Shown: positions 1 to 11,100 of the stretch, in pieces | Numbering within the stretch: the stretch's first letter is position 1 | Layout: each line of letters opens with the position of its first letter | Assembly (NCBI RefSeq): GCF_039555535.1 | Contig: NZ_CP154630.1 | Location: forward strand, 4,601,001 to 4,665,000 | Direction: 5' to 3' | Source: Stenotrophomonas maltophilia | Lineage (GTDB): Bacteria > Pseudomonadota > Gammaproteobacteria > Xanthomonadales > Xanthomonadaceae | DNA: 64,000 nt | Notes under the pieces: generated by a model | Told to the model about the DNA's origin: nothing | What the model saw: only the letters and a program-made list of their open reading frames with translations | Databases searched by the model: none | Position numbers and translations under genes: made by a program

Positions 1-255
1 GCCGTGGCCCGCCTGAAGCGTGAAGCCGCGGCGCTCGGCGCCAACGGCGTGGTGCTGATGGGCGTGGGCAGCAGCGGTTCGCCGGTAGGCATGTCGGTGG
101 GCGCGGGCACGTTCGGCTCGCACGTCGGTGGCGGCGTCGGCATCGGTATTCCGACGACGCAGAAGCGCGCCGCGGGCGTTGCCATCTGGGTGCCGAATCC
201 GGCACCGCCGGCGCGGTTGCCGACACAGGTGATCACGCCGCAACCGCAGCGGTGA
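1..255 (+). CDS. C-terminal part of a small protein with a YbjQ-like GAN motif (5' end outside window)
   Basis: The reading frame is open from the first base (A-V-A-R-L-K-R-E-A) and ends at TGA 253-255, so the start lies upstream of the window. The visible 84 residues begin with an amphipathic helix ending in ALGANGVVLMGVG. That resembles the helix-GANAVV-strand unit of YbjQ/UPF0145 and related exported proteins. A glycine-rich stretch (GTFGSHVGGGVGIGIP) and a proline-rich tail follow. I do not recognise a specific function; family placement is an inference from the short motif only. Confidence 0.6.
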   Translation, partial: AVARLKREAAALGANGVVLMGVGSSGSPVGMSVGAGTFGSHVGGGVGIGIPTTQKRAAGVAIWVPNPAPPARLPTQVITPQPQR

Positions 256-294
256 TGCGGCACTACCGCTGCAACCGACGCATCGCTCTGGTGG

Positions 295-380
295 GTGCCA
301 ACCTTGGTTGGCACGACCCCACAGCGCCGACCAAGGTCGGCATCTACCCACACCGGTTGCCGGCCAGCGGCCGGCACTAC
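295..380. repeat. Cluster of three palindromes (SMAG-type)
   Basis: Three perfect or near-perfect stem-loops lie back to back between convergent genes. GTGCCAACC/GGTTGGCAC is at 295-314. A minus-oriented GTAG-headed palindrome with stem GCCGACC/GGTCGGC is at 325-347. Another, with stem TGCCGGCC/GGCCGGCA, is at 357-380. Convergent genes meet here, so the hairpins may also protect or terminate transcripts. Confidence 0.8.
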
Positions 381-390
381 CGGGTGGGAT

Positions 391-2190
391 TCAGCGCTTG
401 TACTTCGGCACGAACACCTTGTTCACTGCGTCAGCCAGCTGGTCCGGCGGCAGCAGGCCCTGGTCGAGCAGGAAGTTGTTGAACGCCAGGCGGTCGAACT
501 TCGCGCCCAGCGCCAGCTCGGTCTGCATGCGCAGTTCCAGGATGCGGGTATAGCCGTAGAAGTAGCTGCCGGCCTGGCCCGGCATGCGCACCATGTAGCG
601 GTCCAGTTCCTGGGTGGCCATCGCCTTGGACAGGCCGACCTGCTCCATCAGCACTCGCTCGCCGTTGGCACGGTCGGTCAGGCCGAGGTTGAGCATCGGG
701 TCGAGCATCGCGCGCGCAGCGCGCAGCAGGCGGAACTGCAGGGCGATCATCTGCCCGTCCAGCGGCTCGTACGGCACCATCTCGGCTTCGGCATACAGCG
801 CCCAGCCTTCCACGTTCACCGAATTGAACGCGAACATGGTGCGCGCCAGCGACACGCCGCGCTCGACCATTGCGGTGAACTGCAGCTCGTGCCCCGGGCG
901 GCCTTCGTGCGCGCTCAGCGTCCATGCCGCCGCACCGAAGTTGAAGTCGTCGTACTGCGCGCCCGGGCCCGCGGCCGGGTTGCCCAGCGGCAGCACGAAG
1001 GTGCCCTGCTGCCCGGTGTTGTTGACCAGCGGGGCCGGCAGGAAGTGCGGCGCCGGGCTGGCCGCGCTCTCGGCGGCCGAGCCCAGGCGCATCTGCATGG
1101 CGCGCTTGGGTACGTCGACGATGGCGTGTTCACGGATCAGCGGATCGATCGCATCGATCACCTTGCGGTAGTGGCCTTCCAGGTGATCGTCGGCGATCTT
1201 GTCGGCCTTCAGCGCCCGGATCACCGCCACCGGGTCGCTCGGATCAGCCACCTTCAGGCCCTTGTCCTTCACCACCAGCGGTGCCAGCTGCTGCATCGCC
1301 GAGCGGGTTTCCATGAACTCCAGCTGCGCGCGCTGCATCAGCAGCTTCGGGTCGATGTCGATGCCGACCTGCTTGAGCTGGTAGGCGTACAGCGGCGCCG
1401 GCAGGCGTGCGTCGGCACGTGCTTTCGGCAGCACCTCCCTGCGCGTCCAGGCGGCGTAGTCCTTCATCTGCCCGGCCAGGGTCTTCATCGCCTCGTCGGC
1501 GCCGGCGATCTGGTACTTCTTCAGCAGCGACTCGATGCCGGTGACGTAGGTCTCGACGTTGTCCAGCGACTGCTGCACTTCGATCTTCGTCGGCTGCAGC
1601 AGGCTGCCGTCCTTCAGCCGCTCTTCGTAGCGCTGGCGGGCCAGCGTGGTGAAGGCGGTGCCACCCGGCTGCAGGCCGGCATAGGCTTTGAGGCGATCGA
1701 TCGCCTTGGCCCGGCGCTCGGCCGGCACCTGGTCGGACAGCAGCAGGTTGAGGCCGCTGAACACGGTCTGCGGTGCGTCGCTCCACGGCAGCAGGTACTT
1801 CTCGTTGAGCTCGCTGCCTTCGATGTTCTGGTTGGCGGCGTGGATCATGATCTCCAGGTCCTGGCGGACGTTGGGATCCTTTTCGGCGGCCAGCTTTGCT
1901 TTCAGTTCGTCGCGTGCCTTGGCCATGGCAGCGCGGTAGCGCTTGGCGTTGTCCGGGCCGAGGTCGGCCACCTTGTCGTCATAGCCGGGCACGCCGAAGA
2001 AGCCGGTTTCCTCCGGCTGGAACGGGCCCTGCGCATCCAGCAGGAGCTGCGCCAGCGCATTGCTGCGGGCGACCCAGGCCGGGCTGGCCGGGGTAGCGGC
2101 CTTGGCGGCGGGTGCCGCCAGCGCCGGCGGTGCGGACAGCAGCGGTGCGGCGCTCAGCGCCAGGGCAACGGCCAACGCGATCGGCTTCAT
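391..2190 (-). CDS. DUF885-family secreted metallopeptidase-like protein
   Basis: A 599-residue protein starts MKPIALAVALALSAAPLLSAPPALA, a clear Sec signal peptide, so it should act in the periplasm or outside the cell. The family-typical zinc motif is present as SAHEGRPGHELQF at about residues 419-431, matching the H-E-x-x-P-G-H signature of DUF885 proteins. These are distantly related to M3/M32-type peptidases and are predicted carboxy- or oligopeptidases. Length is normal for the family. It is transcribed away from the Coa1-like and dipeptidyl peptidase genes on the same strand, with a 67-base gap. The peptide-degrading role is inferred from the family; the substrate is unknown. Confidence 0.85.
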   Translation of the reverse strand: MKPIALAVALALSAAPLLSAPPALAAPAAKAATPASPAWVARSNALAQLLLDAQGPFQPEETGFFGVPGYDDKVADLGPDNAKRYRAAMAKARDELKAKLAAEKDPNVRQDLEIMIHAANQNIEGSELNEKYLLPWSDAPQTVFSGLNLLLSDQVPAERRAKAIDRLKAYAGLQPGGTAFTTLARQRYEERLKDGSLLQPTKIEVQQSLDNVETYVTGIESLLKKYQIAGADEAMKTLAGQMKDYAAWTRREVLPKARADARLPAPLYAYQLKQVGIDIDPKLLMQRAQLEFMETRSAMQQLAPLVVKDKGLKVADPSDPVAVIRALKADKIADDHLEGHYRKVIDAIDPLIREHAIVDVPKRAMQMRLGSAAESAASPAPHFLPAPLVNNTGQQGTFVLPLGNPAAGPGAQYDDFNFGAAAWTLSAHEGRPGHELQFTAMVERGVSLARTMFAFNSVNVEGWALYAEAEMVPYEPLDGQMIALQFRLLRAARAMLDPMLNLGLTDRANGERVLMEQVGLSKAMATQELDRYMVRMPGQAGSYFYGYTRILELRMQTELALGAKFDRLAFNNFLLDQGLLPPDQLADAVNKVFVPKYKR

Positions 2191-2257
2191 GGTGCACTCC
2201 AGGACAGGGTTGCCCGCACCCTACGCGCTCACGGCGATGGCGACAATCGGCCGGAGG

Positions 2258-2773
2258 TCACAACGCGGCGGTCAGCGGGCATTCGCCGCGATCGCGGCAG
2301 GCCTGCAGTTCGCATTCGCGTGCAGCCTCATCATCATCCAGCGCCGTCAGGTCGAAGGTCTGCTTGTCCTCGCCCAGCACGTACATCACCGGGTAGTCCC
2401 ACACGTCATCGCGACGGGTGCCCTGCACGAACAACCGCCCATGCGCGTGCGGTCCTTCCAGGGCCACGGTCAGGCCGACATCACGCTGGCCGTTGATCGC
2501 GGTCTGCATGCTGCCCAGCGGCATCGACTCGATGTTCAGCGGCTCACCGAACGCTTCCACCAGTTCGATACTGCAACCGGCGCGCCGCAGCGCCTCGCGC
2601 ATCGGCGGGCTCTCGCGTGCCGCCTCGCTCCAGCGCAGCACGCTCCAGGTCACCACACCCCCTGCCCCACCCAGCACCAGCACCACCACCAACGGCATGG
2701 CCCAGCGCCAGTGGCGGCACCACCAACCGGCGGATGCCGGGTCATGGCCGGGAATCGGCGGTGGCTGGGTCAT
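2258..2773 (-). CDS. Coa1-like (cytochrome c oxidase assembly factor 1 family) membrane protein
   Basis: A 171-residue protein with a single transmembrane segment (about residues 26-45, MPLVVVLVLGGAGGVVTW). It is followed by a soluble domain with the Coa1 pattern: an E-A-F-G-E-P-L turn, a conserved beta region, and EGPHAHGRLFVQGTR, equivalent to the GPKGKG-x-LYV motif of the family. Bacterial members carry the label from a mitochondrial complex IV assembly factor, but their role is not established. The C-terminus has two cysteines (ECELQACRDRGEC). It sits 24 bases downstream of the dipeptidyl peptidase gene and may be co-transcribed with it. Confidence 0.65.
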   Translation of the reverse strand: MTQPPPIPGHDPASAGWWCRHWRWAMPLVVVLVLGGAGGVVTWSVLRWSEAARESPPMREALRRAGCSIELVEAFGEPLNIESMPLGSMQTAINGQRDVGLTVALEGPHAHGRLFVQGTRRDDVWDYPVMYVLGEDKQTFDLTALDDDEAARECELQACRDRGECPLTAAL

Positions 2774-2797
2774 CGGCGGGCTCCTTCCCGTGCTGGA

Positions 2798-5178
<2,381 letters not shown>

Positions 5179-5185
5179 GAGGCGG

Positions 5186-5875
5186 TCAGCGCTGGCCGAA
5201 CAGGTGCTTGCGCTCCTCGTCGCTGAGCGGCTTGCCGGCGTTCGGGTTCACCTGCTGGCGCAGGGCATAGGCACGCTGGGTGGCCGGGCGTGCGGCAATG
5301 GTTTCATGCCAGCGCTTGAGGTTCGGGAACGCGGTGAAATCCACCGGCAGCTTGTCGTAGGCGCCGATCCACGGGTAGCTGGCCATGTCAGCGATGGTGT
5401 ACGCGTCGCCGGCCAGGAACGCGTGCTGGGCCAGGCGCTTGTCCATCACTCCGTGCAGGCGACGCACTTCGTTGTCGTAGCGCTCGATGGCATACGGGAT
5501 CTTTTCCGGCGCGTACACGTTGAAGTGGCCCATCTGGCCACTCATCGGGCCCAGGCCGGCCATCTGCCAGAACAGCCACTCCAGGGTGGTGACGCGGCCG
5601 CGGGGGTCGCTGGGCAGGAAGCGGCCGGTCTTCTCGGCCAGGTACAGCAGGATCGCGCCAGACTCGAACACGCTCTGGGGAGCACCGCCATCGGCCGGGG
5701 CCTGGTCGACGATGGCCGGCATCTTGTTGTTCGGCGAGATCGCGAGGAATTCCGGCTTGAACTGGTCGCCCGAGCCGATGTTGACCGGGTGGATGCGGTA
5801 CTCCAGGCCGGCTTCTTCCAGCAGCAGGGTCACTTTGTGGCCGTTCGGGGTGGGCCAGTAATACAGGTCGATCAT
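5186..5875 (-). CDS. Nu-class glutathione S-transferase / disulfide-bond oxidoreductase (YfcG-like)
   Basis: A 229-residue protein. The ATG at 5875 is chosen over an upstream frame extension because it opens directly into the thioredoxin-fold GST N-domain (MIDLYYWPTPNGHKVTLLLEEAG). The signature SPNNKMPAIVD (about residues 47-57) and ESGAILLYLAEK are typical of the YfcG/Ure2p-like group, which binds glutathione and reduces small disulfides or peroxides. An all-helical C-domain follows, with DAYTIADMASYPWIGA as the conserved N-capping region. The gene is divergent from the UPF0114 membrane protein gene, with about 110 bases between starts. Confidence 0.88.
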   Translation of the reverse strand: MIDLYYWPTPNGHKVTLLLEEAGLEYRIHPVNIGSGDQFKPEFLAISPNNKMPAIVDQAPADGGAPQSVFESGAILLYLAEKTGRFLPSDPRGRVTTLEWLFWQMAGLGPMSGQMGHFNVYAPEKIPYAIERYDNEVRRLHGVMDKRLAQHAFLAGDAYTIADMASYPWIGAYDKLPVDFTAFPNLKRWHETIAARPATQRAYALRQQVNPNAGKPLSDEERKHLFGQR

Positions 5876-5987
5876 GGCGGCGGCTCGGGGTGCGGAAAGG
5901 AACCTGAAGTCTAGTGCGTGAGTTGGCTTGGCACCGTCATGGCGGGCCGGTAACCTCGCCTCTCCCCCGCAACGCAGCATCCCTCGC

Positions 5988-6608
5988 ATGAGTGCAAACC
6001 GCCCGCCGCTCTCCCCCTTGTCCACGCTGATCTTCGCCTCGCGCTGGCTGCAGCTGCCGCTGTACCTGGGCCTGATCGTGGCGCAGTGCGTCTACGTGTT
6101 CCTGTTCGGCAAGGAACTGTGGCACCTGATCTCGCACTCGGTGTCGATGGGCGAGCAGCAGATCATGCTGATCGTGCTGGGCCTGATCGACGTGGTGATG
6201 ATCTCCAACCTGCTGGTGATGGTGATCGTCGGCGGCTACGAGACCTTCGTCTCGCGCCTGCGCCTGGAAGGCCACCCGGACCAGCCGGAATGGCTGAGCC
6301 ACGTCAACGCCAGCGTGCTCAAGGTGAAGCTGGCGATGGCGATCATCGGCATCTCCTCGATCCACCTGCTGAAGACCTTCATCGCCAGCGGTGCGCTGGG
6401 CGGCATCCCGCTGTGCACGCCGGAGCAGATGAGCGTCGCCGCTGCCAACATCGGTGTCGCCCGCTGCTCGATGCTGACCCAGGATGGCGTGCTGTGGCAG
6501 ACCATCATCCACTGCGTGTTCATCCTGTCGGCGATCGGCATCGCCTGGACCGACAAGCTGATGTCAAACAGCCACAGCAAGCCCCACGACAAGTCGCACG
6601 ACCACTGA
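5988..6608 (+). CDS. UPF0114 (YqhA-type) inner-membrane protein
   Basis: A 206-residue protein; the ATG at 5988 is preferred to a frame extension from 5928 because homologues begin with a short charged segment followed by [18 protein letters not shown]. Three to four hydrophobic helices are visible (about residues 20-42, 60-88, 110-135, 170-190). The loop [11 protein letters not shown] is a hallmark of this family. E. coli YqhA is shorter; this member carries an insertion (residues about 135-165, with two cysteines) and a His-rich tail ([12 protein letters not shown]). Function is unknown for the family. The gene is divergent from the GST gene. Confidence 0.85.
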   Translation: MSANRPPLSPLSTLIFASRWLQLPLYLGLIVAQCVYVFLFGKELWHLISHSVSMGEQQIMLIVLGLIDVVMISNLLVMVIVGGYETFVSRLRLEGHPDQPEWLSHVNASVLKVKLAMAIIGISSIHLLKTFIASGALGGIPLCTPEQMSVAAANIGVARCSMLTQDGVLWQTIIHCVFILSAIGIAWTDKLMSNSHSKPHDKSHDH

Positions 6609-6809
6609 TGCGGCAACCGGCAGCGGCCCTTCGCCGCTGCCCCTTCCCGGCCCCTGCCCCTTGTACGCGGCGGTGGCCGGGATGCTAGATTGCACCCTCG
6701 CCGTTGCCGGCGGTGGCGTCGGGAAACGTCACCCTGCCGCGCCCGGACCGCAGGTCCCGGCCATGCATATCAATGATTTACGTCACGTCGTCTTCTAGAG
6801 GGGAGCAGG

Positions 6810-7814
6810 ATGTCGCACGTCTCAATGATCACCGCCGCGCGCCGGTGGCTGCCGGTTGCCCTGGCACTGGCACTGGCCGCCTGCTCGGGCAAGGAAGAAT
6901 CCGCAGCGCCTGCTGCCGCCACGGCGCCTGCCGCTGCCGCACCCGCCGCACCGGCGGTTGCTGCCAAGGTGCAGTCCATGGGCACCGAGCAGCTGCGCGA
7001 GTCGGCCAGCCAGGCGCTGCGCGAGAACCGCATGTATGCACCGGCCGGCGACAACGCCATCGAGTACTACCTCGCCCTGCGTGACAAGACGCCGGACGAC
7101 GCCTCGGTGAAGAGCGCACTGACCGACCTGCTGCCGTACACCCTGATCGCCGCCGAGCAACACCTGAGCCGCGAGGACTACACCGAAGCGCAGCGCCTGG
7201 TGGCACTGATCGAGAAGGTGGATGCCTCCGCGCCGGCCCTGCCGCGCCTGAAGGACGGCCTGGCCAAGGGCGTGCAGAACGCAGCCAAGCGCACCGAAGC
7301 GGAAGCCGAGAAGGCCAAGAAGGATGCCGAGGACCGCAGCAAGCAGCAGACTGAGCAGCAGCGCCTGAGCGAGCAGCGCGCCAAGGAAGCCGACGCCGCC
7401 AAGCAGATTGCCGCGCAGCAGGATGCCGCGCGCCGCGACAACGAGCGCCAGGAAGCCGAGCGCCAGGCCGCCGCCCGCCGCGAGGCTGAGCAGAAGCAGC
7501 AGCAGGCTGCCGCCCAGCAGGCCAGCGCCGCACGCCAGGCCGCCGCACCGGCAGCGCCCACCCTGCGCCCGGTCAGCACACCGGCGCCGCGCTATCCGGG
7601 CGAAGCCCTGCGTTCGGGAACCTCCGGCGAAGTGCTGGTGGAGATCACCGTCGGCACCGATGGCTCGGTGGTGAATGCTCGCGTGCTGCGCGCGACGCCG
7701 GGACGCGTGTTCGACCGTGAAGCCCTGAACGCGGTCAAGCGTTGGCGCTTCGAGCCGGTCAGCGCGCCGGTGACCACCCGCCGTACACTGGTGTTCGCGC
7801 CGGGCAACAACTGA
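6810..7814 (+). CDS. Lipoprotein with C-terminal TonB-like domain
   Basis: A 334-residue protein preceded by a strong ribosome-binding site (AGGGGAGCAGG before the ATG). It has a lipobox ending LAAC (Cys25), so it is probably lipid-anchored. An Ala/Pro linker leads into a helical region (about residues 50-135), a long charged coiled coil rich in Ala-Glu-Lys-Gln (about 150-250), and a TonB C-terminal domain (about 258-332: PRYPGEALRSGTSGEVLVEITVG, then ALNAVKRWRFEPV). Canonical TonB is anchored by a transmembrane helix and drives outer-membrane transport. A lipid-anchored version with no ExbBD nearby is more likely an envelope adaptor. That role is inferred. Confidence 0.82.
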   Translation: MSHVSMITAARRWLPVALALALAACSGKEESAAPAAATAPAAAAPAAPAVAAKVQSMGTEQLRESASQALRENRMYAPAGDNAIEYYLALRDKTPDDASVKSALTDLLPYTLIAAEQHLSREDYTEAQRLVALIEKVDASAPALPRLKDGLAKGVQNAAKRTEAEAEKAKKDAEDRSKQQTEQQRLSEQRAKEADAAKQIAAQQDAARRDNERQEAERQAAARREAEQKQQQAAAQQASAARQAAAPAAPTLRPVSTPAPRYPGEALRSGTSGEVLVEITVGTDGSVVNARVLRATPGRVFDREALNAVKRWRFEPVSAPVTTRRTLVFAPGNN

Positions 7815-7825
7815 GGCACGTCGAG

Positions 7826-7881
7826 GTAGCGCCGGGCCACGCCCGGCGACAATGGATCAAGGCCCGGCATGTCCGGGCCTT
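7826..7881 (+). terminator. SMAG palindrome followed by a terminator-like hairpin
   Basis: A GTAG-headed SMAG element (7826-7848, stem GCCGGGC/GCCCGGC) is followed by a second perfect hairpin AAGGCCCGG/CCGGGCCTT (7859-7881). They sit between convergent genes (TonB-domain lipoprotein and the small gene at 7889). No long T-run follows, so intrinsic termination is plausible rather than certain. Confidence 0.6.
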
Positions 7882-7888
7882 GTCCGTG

Positions 7889-8143
7889 TCAGGCCGCTCC
7901 ATCGATCAGGTGTTGCAGTGCCGGATCGCGCGCTGTCAGCACCTGGAACAGGCCCAGCGCATGCAGGCCCGGCAGCAGCGCACGCAGATCCGCTTCGGCC
8001 GTGGCCCGGGTGGCGGGATCGCCGGCAGGATCCTGCCAGTCGCGGACGCTGGCGAGGAAAGCCCCGACACTGCCCTTGCGCACGGTCACGCCGTTCACCT
8101 GCACGTCGTTCTGATGGTCGGGGAGGATGTCGTGTGGCTGCAT
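7889..8143 (-). CDS. Small protein of unknown function (84 aa)
   Basis: The frame is open from 8236, but the ATG at 8143 has the better ribosome-binding site (ACAGGAG seven bases upstream) and avoids overlap with the divergent regulator gene. The predicted protein (MQPHDILPDHQNDVQVNG...) is acidic, soluble and mostly helical, with no signal peptide, cysteines or recognisable motif. It is divergent from the AraC-type regulator, 71 bases away, so it is a natural candidate target of that regulator. I do not recognise the family. Confidence 0.6.
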   Translation of the reverse strand: MQPHDILPDHQNDVQVNGVTVRKGSVGAFLASVRDWQDPAGDPATRATAEADLRALLPGLHALGLFQVLTARDPALQHLIDGAA

Positions 8144-8214
8144 GGAGGATGCTCCTGTGGGATCGGAGCCCAGTGTGGCGCCCGCCGGCTGGCGTTTCTG
8201 CCGTATAACTGCCA

Positions 8215-9006
8215 ATGGATATGGTAGATCAGACATTCATCGCGTTGATCGATCCCACCCTGGCGGACGCCGGCGATGGTCCCGCGGTGCTGTCGTCGCA
8301 ACTGCGCGCAACCGGACGACGCCGTACAGCACGCCACCGGCATGTGCGCGGCCAGCTGCTGGGTGCCCACCACGGCGTGCTGCGCATCGAAGCGGGGGAT
8401 CTGCAGTGGCTGCTTCCTGCGGGGCACGTCGCATGGATACCGCCCTCGCTGCCCCACGCACTGGCGGAGGCAGAGGAGTTCGATGGCTGGAGCCTGTACT
8501 TCAGCGCCGCGACCTGCCTGGAACTGCCTGCGACGCCACGTATTTTCCAGCCCAGCGCGCTGCTGCAGTCGGCGACGGCGCGGGCGCTGCAATGGCCCCA
8601 TGCGCCACTGGATGCTGCGCAGGCACGCCTGGCCGGCGTGATCGCCGATGAGATTGCCGCCAGCACGCCGCTGCCGCTGGCCCTGCCACAACCGCGTGAC
8701 CGGCGCCTGCGCCAGATCGCCGCCGCGCTGGCTCGCGCGCCGCACGACAACCGCACCGTCGAGGCCTGGGCCGCCAGCAGTGGCCTGTCGGGCCGCAGCC
8801 TGGCCCGCCACTGGCTGGCCGAGACCGGCATGACGCTGGGCCAGTGGCGACAGCGACTGCGTGTGCTGCTGGCGCTGCCACGCCTGCTGGCAGGTGATCC
8901 GGTGATCGGTGTTGCGCTGTCGATGGGGTACGACACGCCCAGCGCCTTCATCGCCGTGTTCAAGCGCGAGATGGGGGTGACGCCTGCGCGGTATGGGGAG
9001 GGGTGA
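8215..9006 (+). CDS. AraC-family transcriptional regulator
   Basis: 263 residues. The N-terminal half is a cupin-type ligand-sensing domain (HGVLRIEAGDLQWLLPAGHVAWIPPSLPHAL is the classic AraC_binding pattern). The C-terminal 90 residues carry two helix-turn-helix motifs (VEAWAASSGLSGRSLARHW and IGVALSMGYDTPSAFIAVFKREMGVTPARYG). Two in-frame ATGs (8215, 8221) lie close together; I use the first. It is transcribed divergently from the 84-residue gene. The ligand is unknown. Confidence 0.92.
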   Translation: MDMVDQTFIALIDPTLADAGDGPAVLSSQLRATGRRRTARHRHVRGQLLGAHHGVLRIEAGDLQWLLPAGHVAWIPPSLPHALAEAEEFDGWSLYFSAATCLELPATPRIFQPSALLQSATARALQWPHAPLDAAQARLAGVIADEIAASTPLPLALPQPRDRRLRQIAAALARAPHDNRTVEAWAASSGLSGRSLARHWLAETGMTLGQWRQRLRVLLALPRLLAGDPVIGVALSMGYDTPSAFIAVFKREMGVTPARYGEG

Positions 9007-9097
9007 GGTGTCCAACACTCCCGCTGTCTGCACTTGCGATTGGCGCCGGTGATCGCCCAGCGTTTCGCCACTTGGCAGGCAACGCGGTCCTGAAAAC

Positions 9098-9156
9098 AAC
9101 GAAGCCCGGAATGACCGGGCCTCGTTCGAAATCCGCCGGGCATGGCCCGGCGCTAC
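9098..9156. terminator. Bidirectional terminator-like hairpin plus SMAG element
   Basis: Between the convergent AraC and ABC permease genes, AACGA-a-GCCCGG-aatga-CCGGGC-c-TCGTT (9098-9126) forms a long stem flanked by A-rich and T-containing sequence. A minus-oriented SMAG palindrome (9134-9156, ending CGCTAC) follows. Confidence 0.6.
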
Positions 9157-9163
9157 CAGGTGG

Positions 9164-10348
9164 TCAACCGGAGATCGCCAGGCGTTCGTTGTGGTAGCGG
9201 CGCACGGCGGCGAACCACAGCACGGCGGCCAGGCCGAGGCTGGCGCCGAGGTAGATCGCCCACACCGAGGGGGTGATGGTCTCGTGGCGGATCACCTTCA
9301 GCAACATCTGGTTCTGCGACAGGAACGGTACTGCGTACTGCCACGGCTGGCTCTTCACCGGGTAGGCAATCAGCGCATAGCCCGGCAGCATCGGCAGCAG
9401 CATCAACCAGGTCATATGGCTCTGCGCTTCCTTCATGCTCTTGGCGGCTGCGGCCAGGAACGTCAGCAGCGAGGTGCCGATCAGCAGCATCGGCAACATC
9501 ACCAGCAGCATCTGCACCATGGCGACGATGTTCATGTTGAGCTGGCGGCCGATGTTGCCCGGTGCAATCTGCGCGCTCACCTTGAACGCGGCCAGGGTCA
9601 ACAGCAGCGAGGCAAAGCCGACCATGCAGGCGGCGGCGATCTTGCCGCTGACAATGGCGCTGCGCGATCCCGGCGTGGCCAGCAGCGGCTCCAGCGACTG
9701 ACGCTCACGCTCGCCGGCGGTGGTGTCCATCACCAGGTAGGCGCCGCCGAGGAACGAGGTGAGGGTCAGCAGGATCGGCAGCAGCGCCGACAGCATCAGG
9801 CCACGCTTGGCTTCGGCACTGGCCATGTCCTGGCTGGCCACGTCCAGCGGCCGTGCAACCTGGGCGTCGATGCCACGCGCCATCAGCCGCAGCGCTCCCA
9901 CTTGCCCGTTGTAGGTGGCCAACGCCGCCTGCAGGCGCGCAGTGGGCACCTCGGCGGCACGCCGCGTGCTGTCGCGGATCACCTCCACCAGCGCCGGCTT
10001 GCCATCGGCCCAGTCCTTGCCGAAGTCCGGGCTGATGCGCAGCGCCACGTCGATGTCCTGCGAGCGGATGGCCTCGGCCAGATCCTTCGGCGCCGCAGCG
10101 GCATTCAGGCCCTGGGCCGCCAGGAAGCGCACCAGGTTCGGCGCGTGCTCGGCACCGATGGTGGGAATCTGCAGCGGCTGCTCGATCTGCGTGCGGACGC
10201 GGCTTTCGGACAGCTTGCCCATGCCCAGGATCAGCAGCGGGTACAGCAGCGGACCGAAAAGCAGCGTCAGCGCCAGCGTGCGGCGGTCGCGCGAGAGGTC
10301 ACGCAGCTCTTTGCGCATCACCGTCATCAAGGTCGACATCATGCTCAT
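9164..10348 (-). CDS. ABC-type exporter permease (NatB-like, ABC-2 family)
   Basis: 394 residues with one N-terminal transmembrane helix (about 24-44), a large extracytoplasmic domain (about 45-180) and five or more helices in the C-terminal half (SALLPILLTLTSFLGGAYLVMD onward). The motif TTAGERERQSLEPLLATP is the conserved ABC-2 coupling region of the NatB/YhaP group. It overlaps the ATPase gene by four bases, so translation is coupled. Family members export Na+ or other small molecules, but the substrate here cannot be deduced. Confidence 0.88.
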   Translation of the reverse strand: MSMMSTLMTVMRKELRDLSRDRRTLALTLLFGPLLYPLLILGMGKLSESRVRTQIEQPLQIPTIGAEHAPNLVRFLAAQGLNAAAAPKDLAEAIRSQDIDVALRISPDFGKDWADGKPALVEVIRDSTRRAAEVPTARLQAALATYNGQVGALRLMARGIDAQVARPLDVASQDMASAEAKRGLMLSALLPILLTLTSFLGGAYLVMDTTAGERERQSLEPLLATPGSRSAIVSGKIAAACMVGFASLLLTLAAFKVSAQIAPGNIGRQLNMNIVAMVQMLLVMLPMLLIGTSLLTFLAAAAKSMKEAQSHMTWLMLLPMLPGYALIAYPVKSQPWQYAVPFLSQNQMLLKVIRHETITPSVWAIYLGASLGLAAVLWFAAVRRYHNERLAISG

Positions 10349-11100
10349 GCGTGCAGGCCCTCTTCGCTGCCGATCAGTTTCACGAACGCATCCTCCAGAT
10401 TGGCTTCACCGGACTGCGCGCGCAGTTCATCGGCGCTGCCGGCGGCCATCACCGTGCCCTTGGCAATGATCACGATGTGGTCGCACAGCGCACCCACCTC
10501 CTGCATGATGTGGCTGGACAGGATCACGCAGCGGCCTTCTTCGCGCAGCCCCAGCAGGAACCGGCGCAGCGCGCGGGTGGTCATCACGTCCAGGCCGTTG
10601 GTGGGTTCGTCGAGGATGACGTTGCGCGGGTCGTGCACCAGTGCACGGGCGATGGCGGTCTTGGTGCGCTGGCCCTGCGAGAAGCCGTCGGTCTGGCGAT
10701 CCAGGATGTCGCCCATGTCCAGTGCTTGCGACAGCACTTCGATGCGTTCGCGGATGTGCTGGGCCGAGAGGCCATGCAGTTCGCCGAAGTAGGCGATGTT
10801 CTCGCGTGCGGTCAGGCGCTTGTACACGCCGCGCGCATCGGGCAGCACCCCCAGGTGGCGGCGGACGTCCACCGGATTGCGTGCCGCATCGATGCCGTCG
10901 ACGCTGATGCTGCCCTGGTCGGGCGTCATCAGCGTGTACAGCATGCGCATGGTGGTGGTCTTGCCGGCACCGTTGGGGCCCAGCAGGCCGGTGATCTGGC
11001 CATCGGCGGCGCGGAAGCCGACGTTGGCCACGGCCTGGATGCGGCCGGTGCGGGTATCGAAGGCTTTGTGCAGGTTGTCGGCGACGATCATGGGGTCCAT
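10345..11100 (-). CDS. ABC exporter ATP-binding subunit (NatA-like)
   Basis: 251 residues with Walker A GPNGAGKTTT (about 42-51), Q-loop region, signature FSQGQRTKTAIARAL, Walker B VILDEPTNGLD and H-loop SSHIMQEV. It pairs with the downstream permease through an ATGA overlap. The upstream hydrolase stop overlaps the fourth codon of this gene (ATG at 11091 also gives a four-base overlap), so the true start may be either 11100 or 11091. The three genes form one transcription unit. Confidence 0.92.
   Translation of the reverse strand: MDPMIVADNLHKAFDTRTGRIQAVANVGFRAADGQITGLLGPNGAGKTTTMRMLYTLMTPDQGSISVDGIDAARNPVDVRRHLGVLPDARGVYKRLTARENIAYFGELHGLSAQHIRERIEVLSQALDMGDILDRQTDGFSQGQRTKTAIARALVHDPRNVILDEPTNGLDVMTTRALRRFLLGLREEGRCVILSSHIMQEVGALCDHIVIIAKGTVMAAGSADELRAQSGEANLEDAFVKLIGSEEGLHA

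Noticed and set aside
295..2496. 733-codon plus-strand frame opposite the DUF885 gene
   Set aside because: Antisense shadow: the opposite strand encodes a signal peptide and metallopeptidase motif, while this frame is compositionally random.
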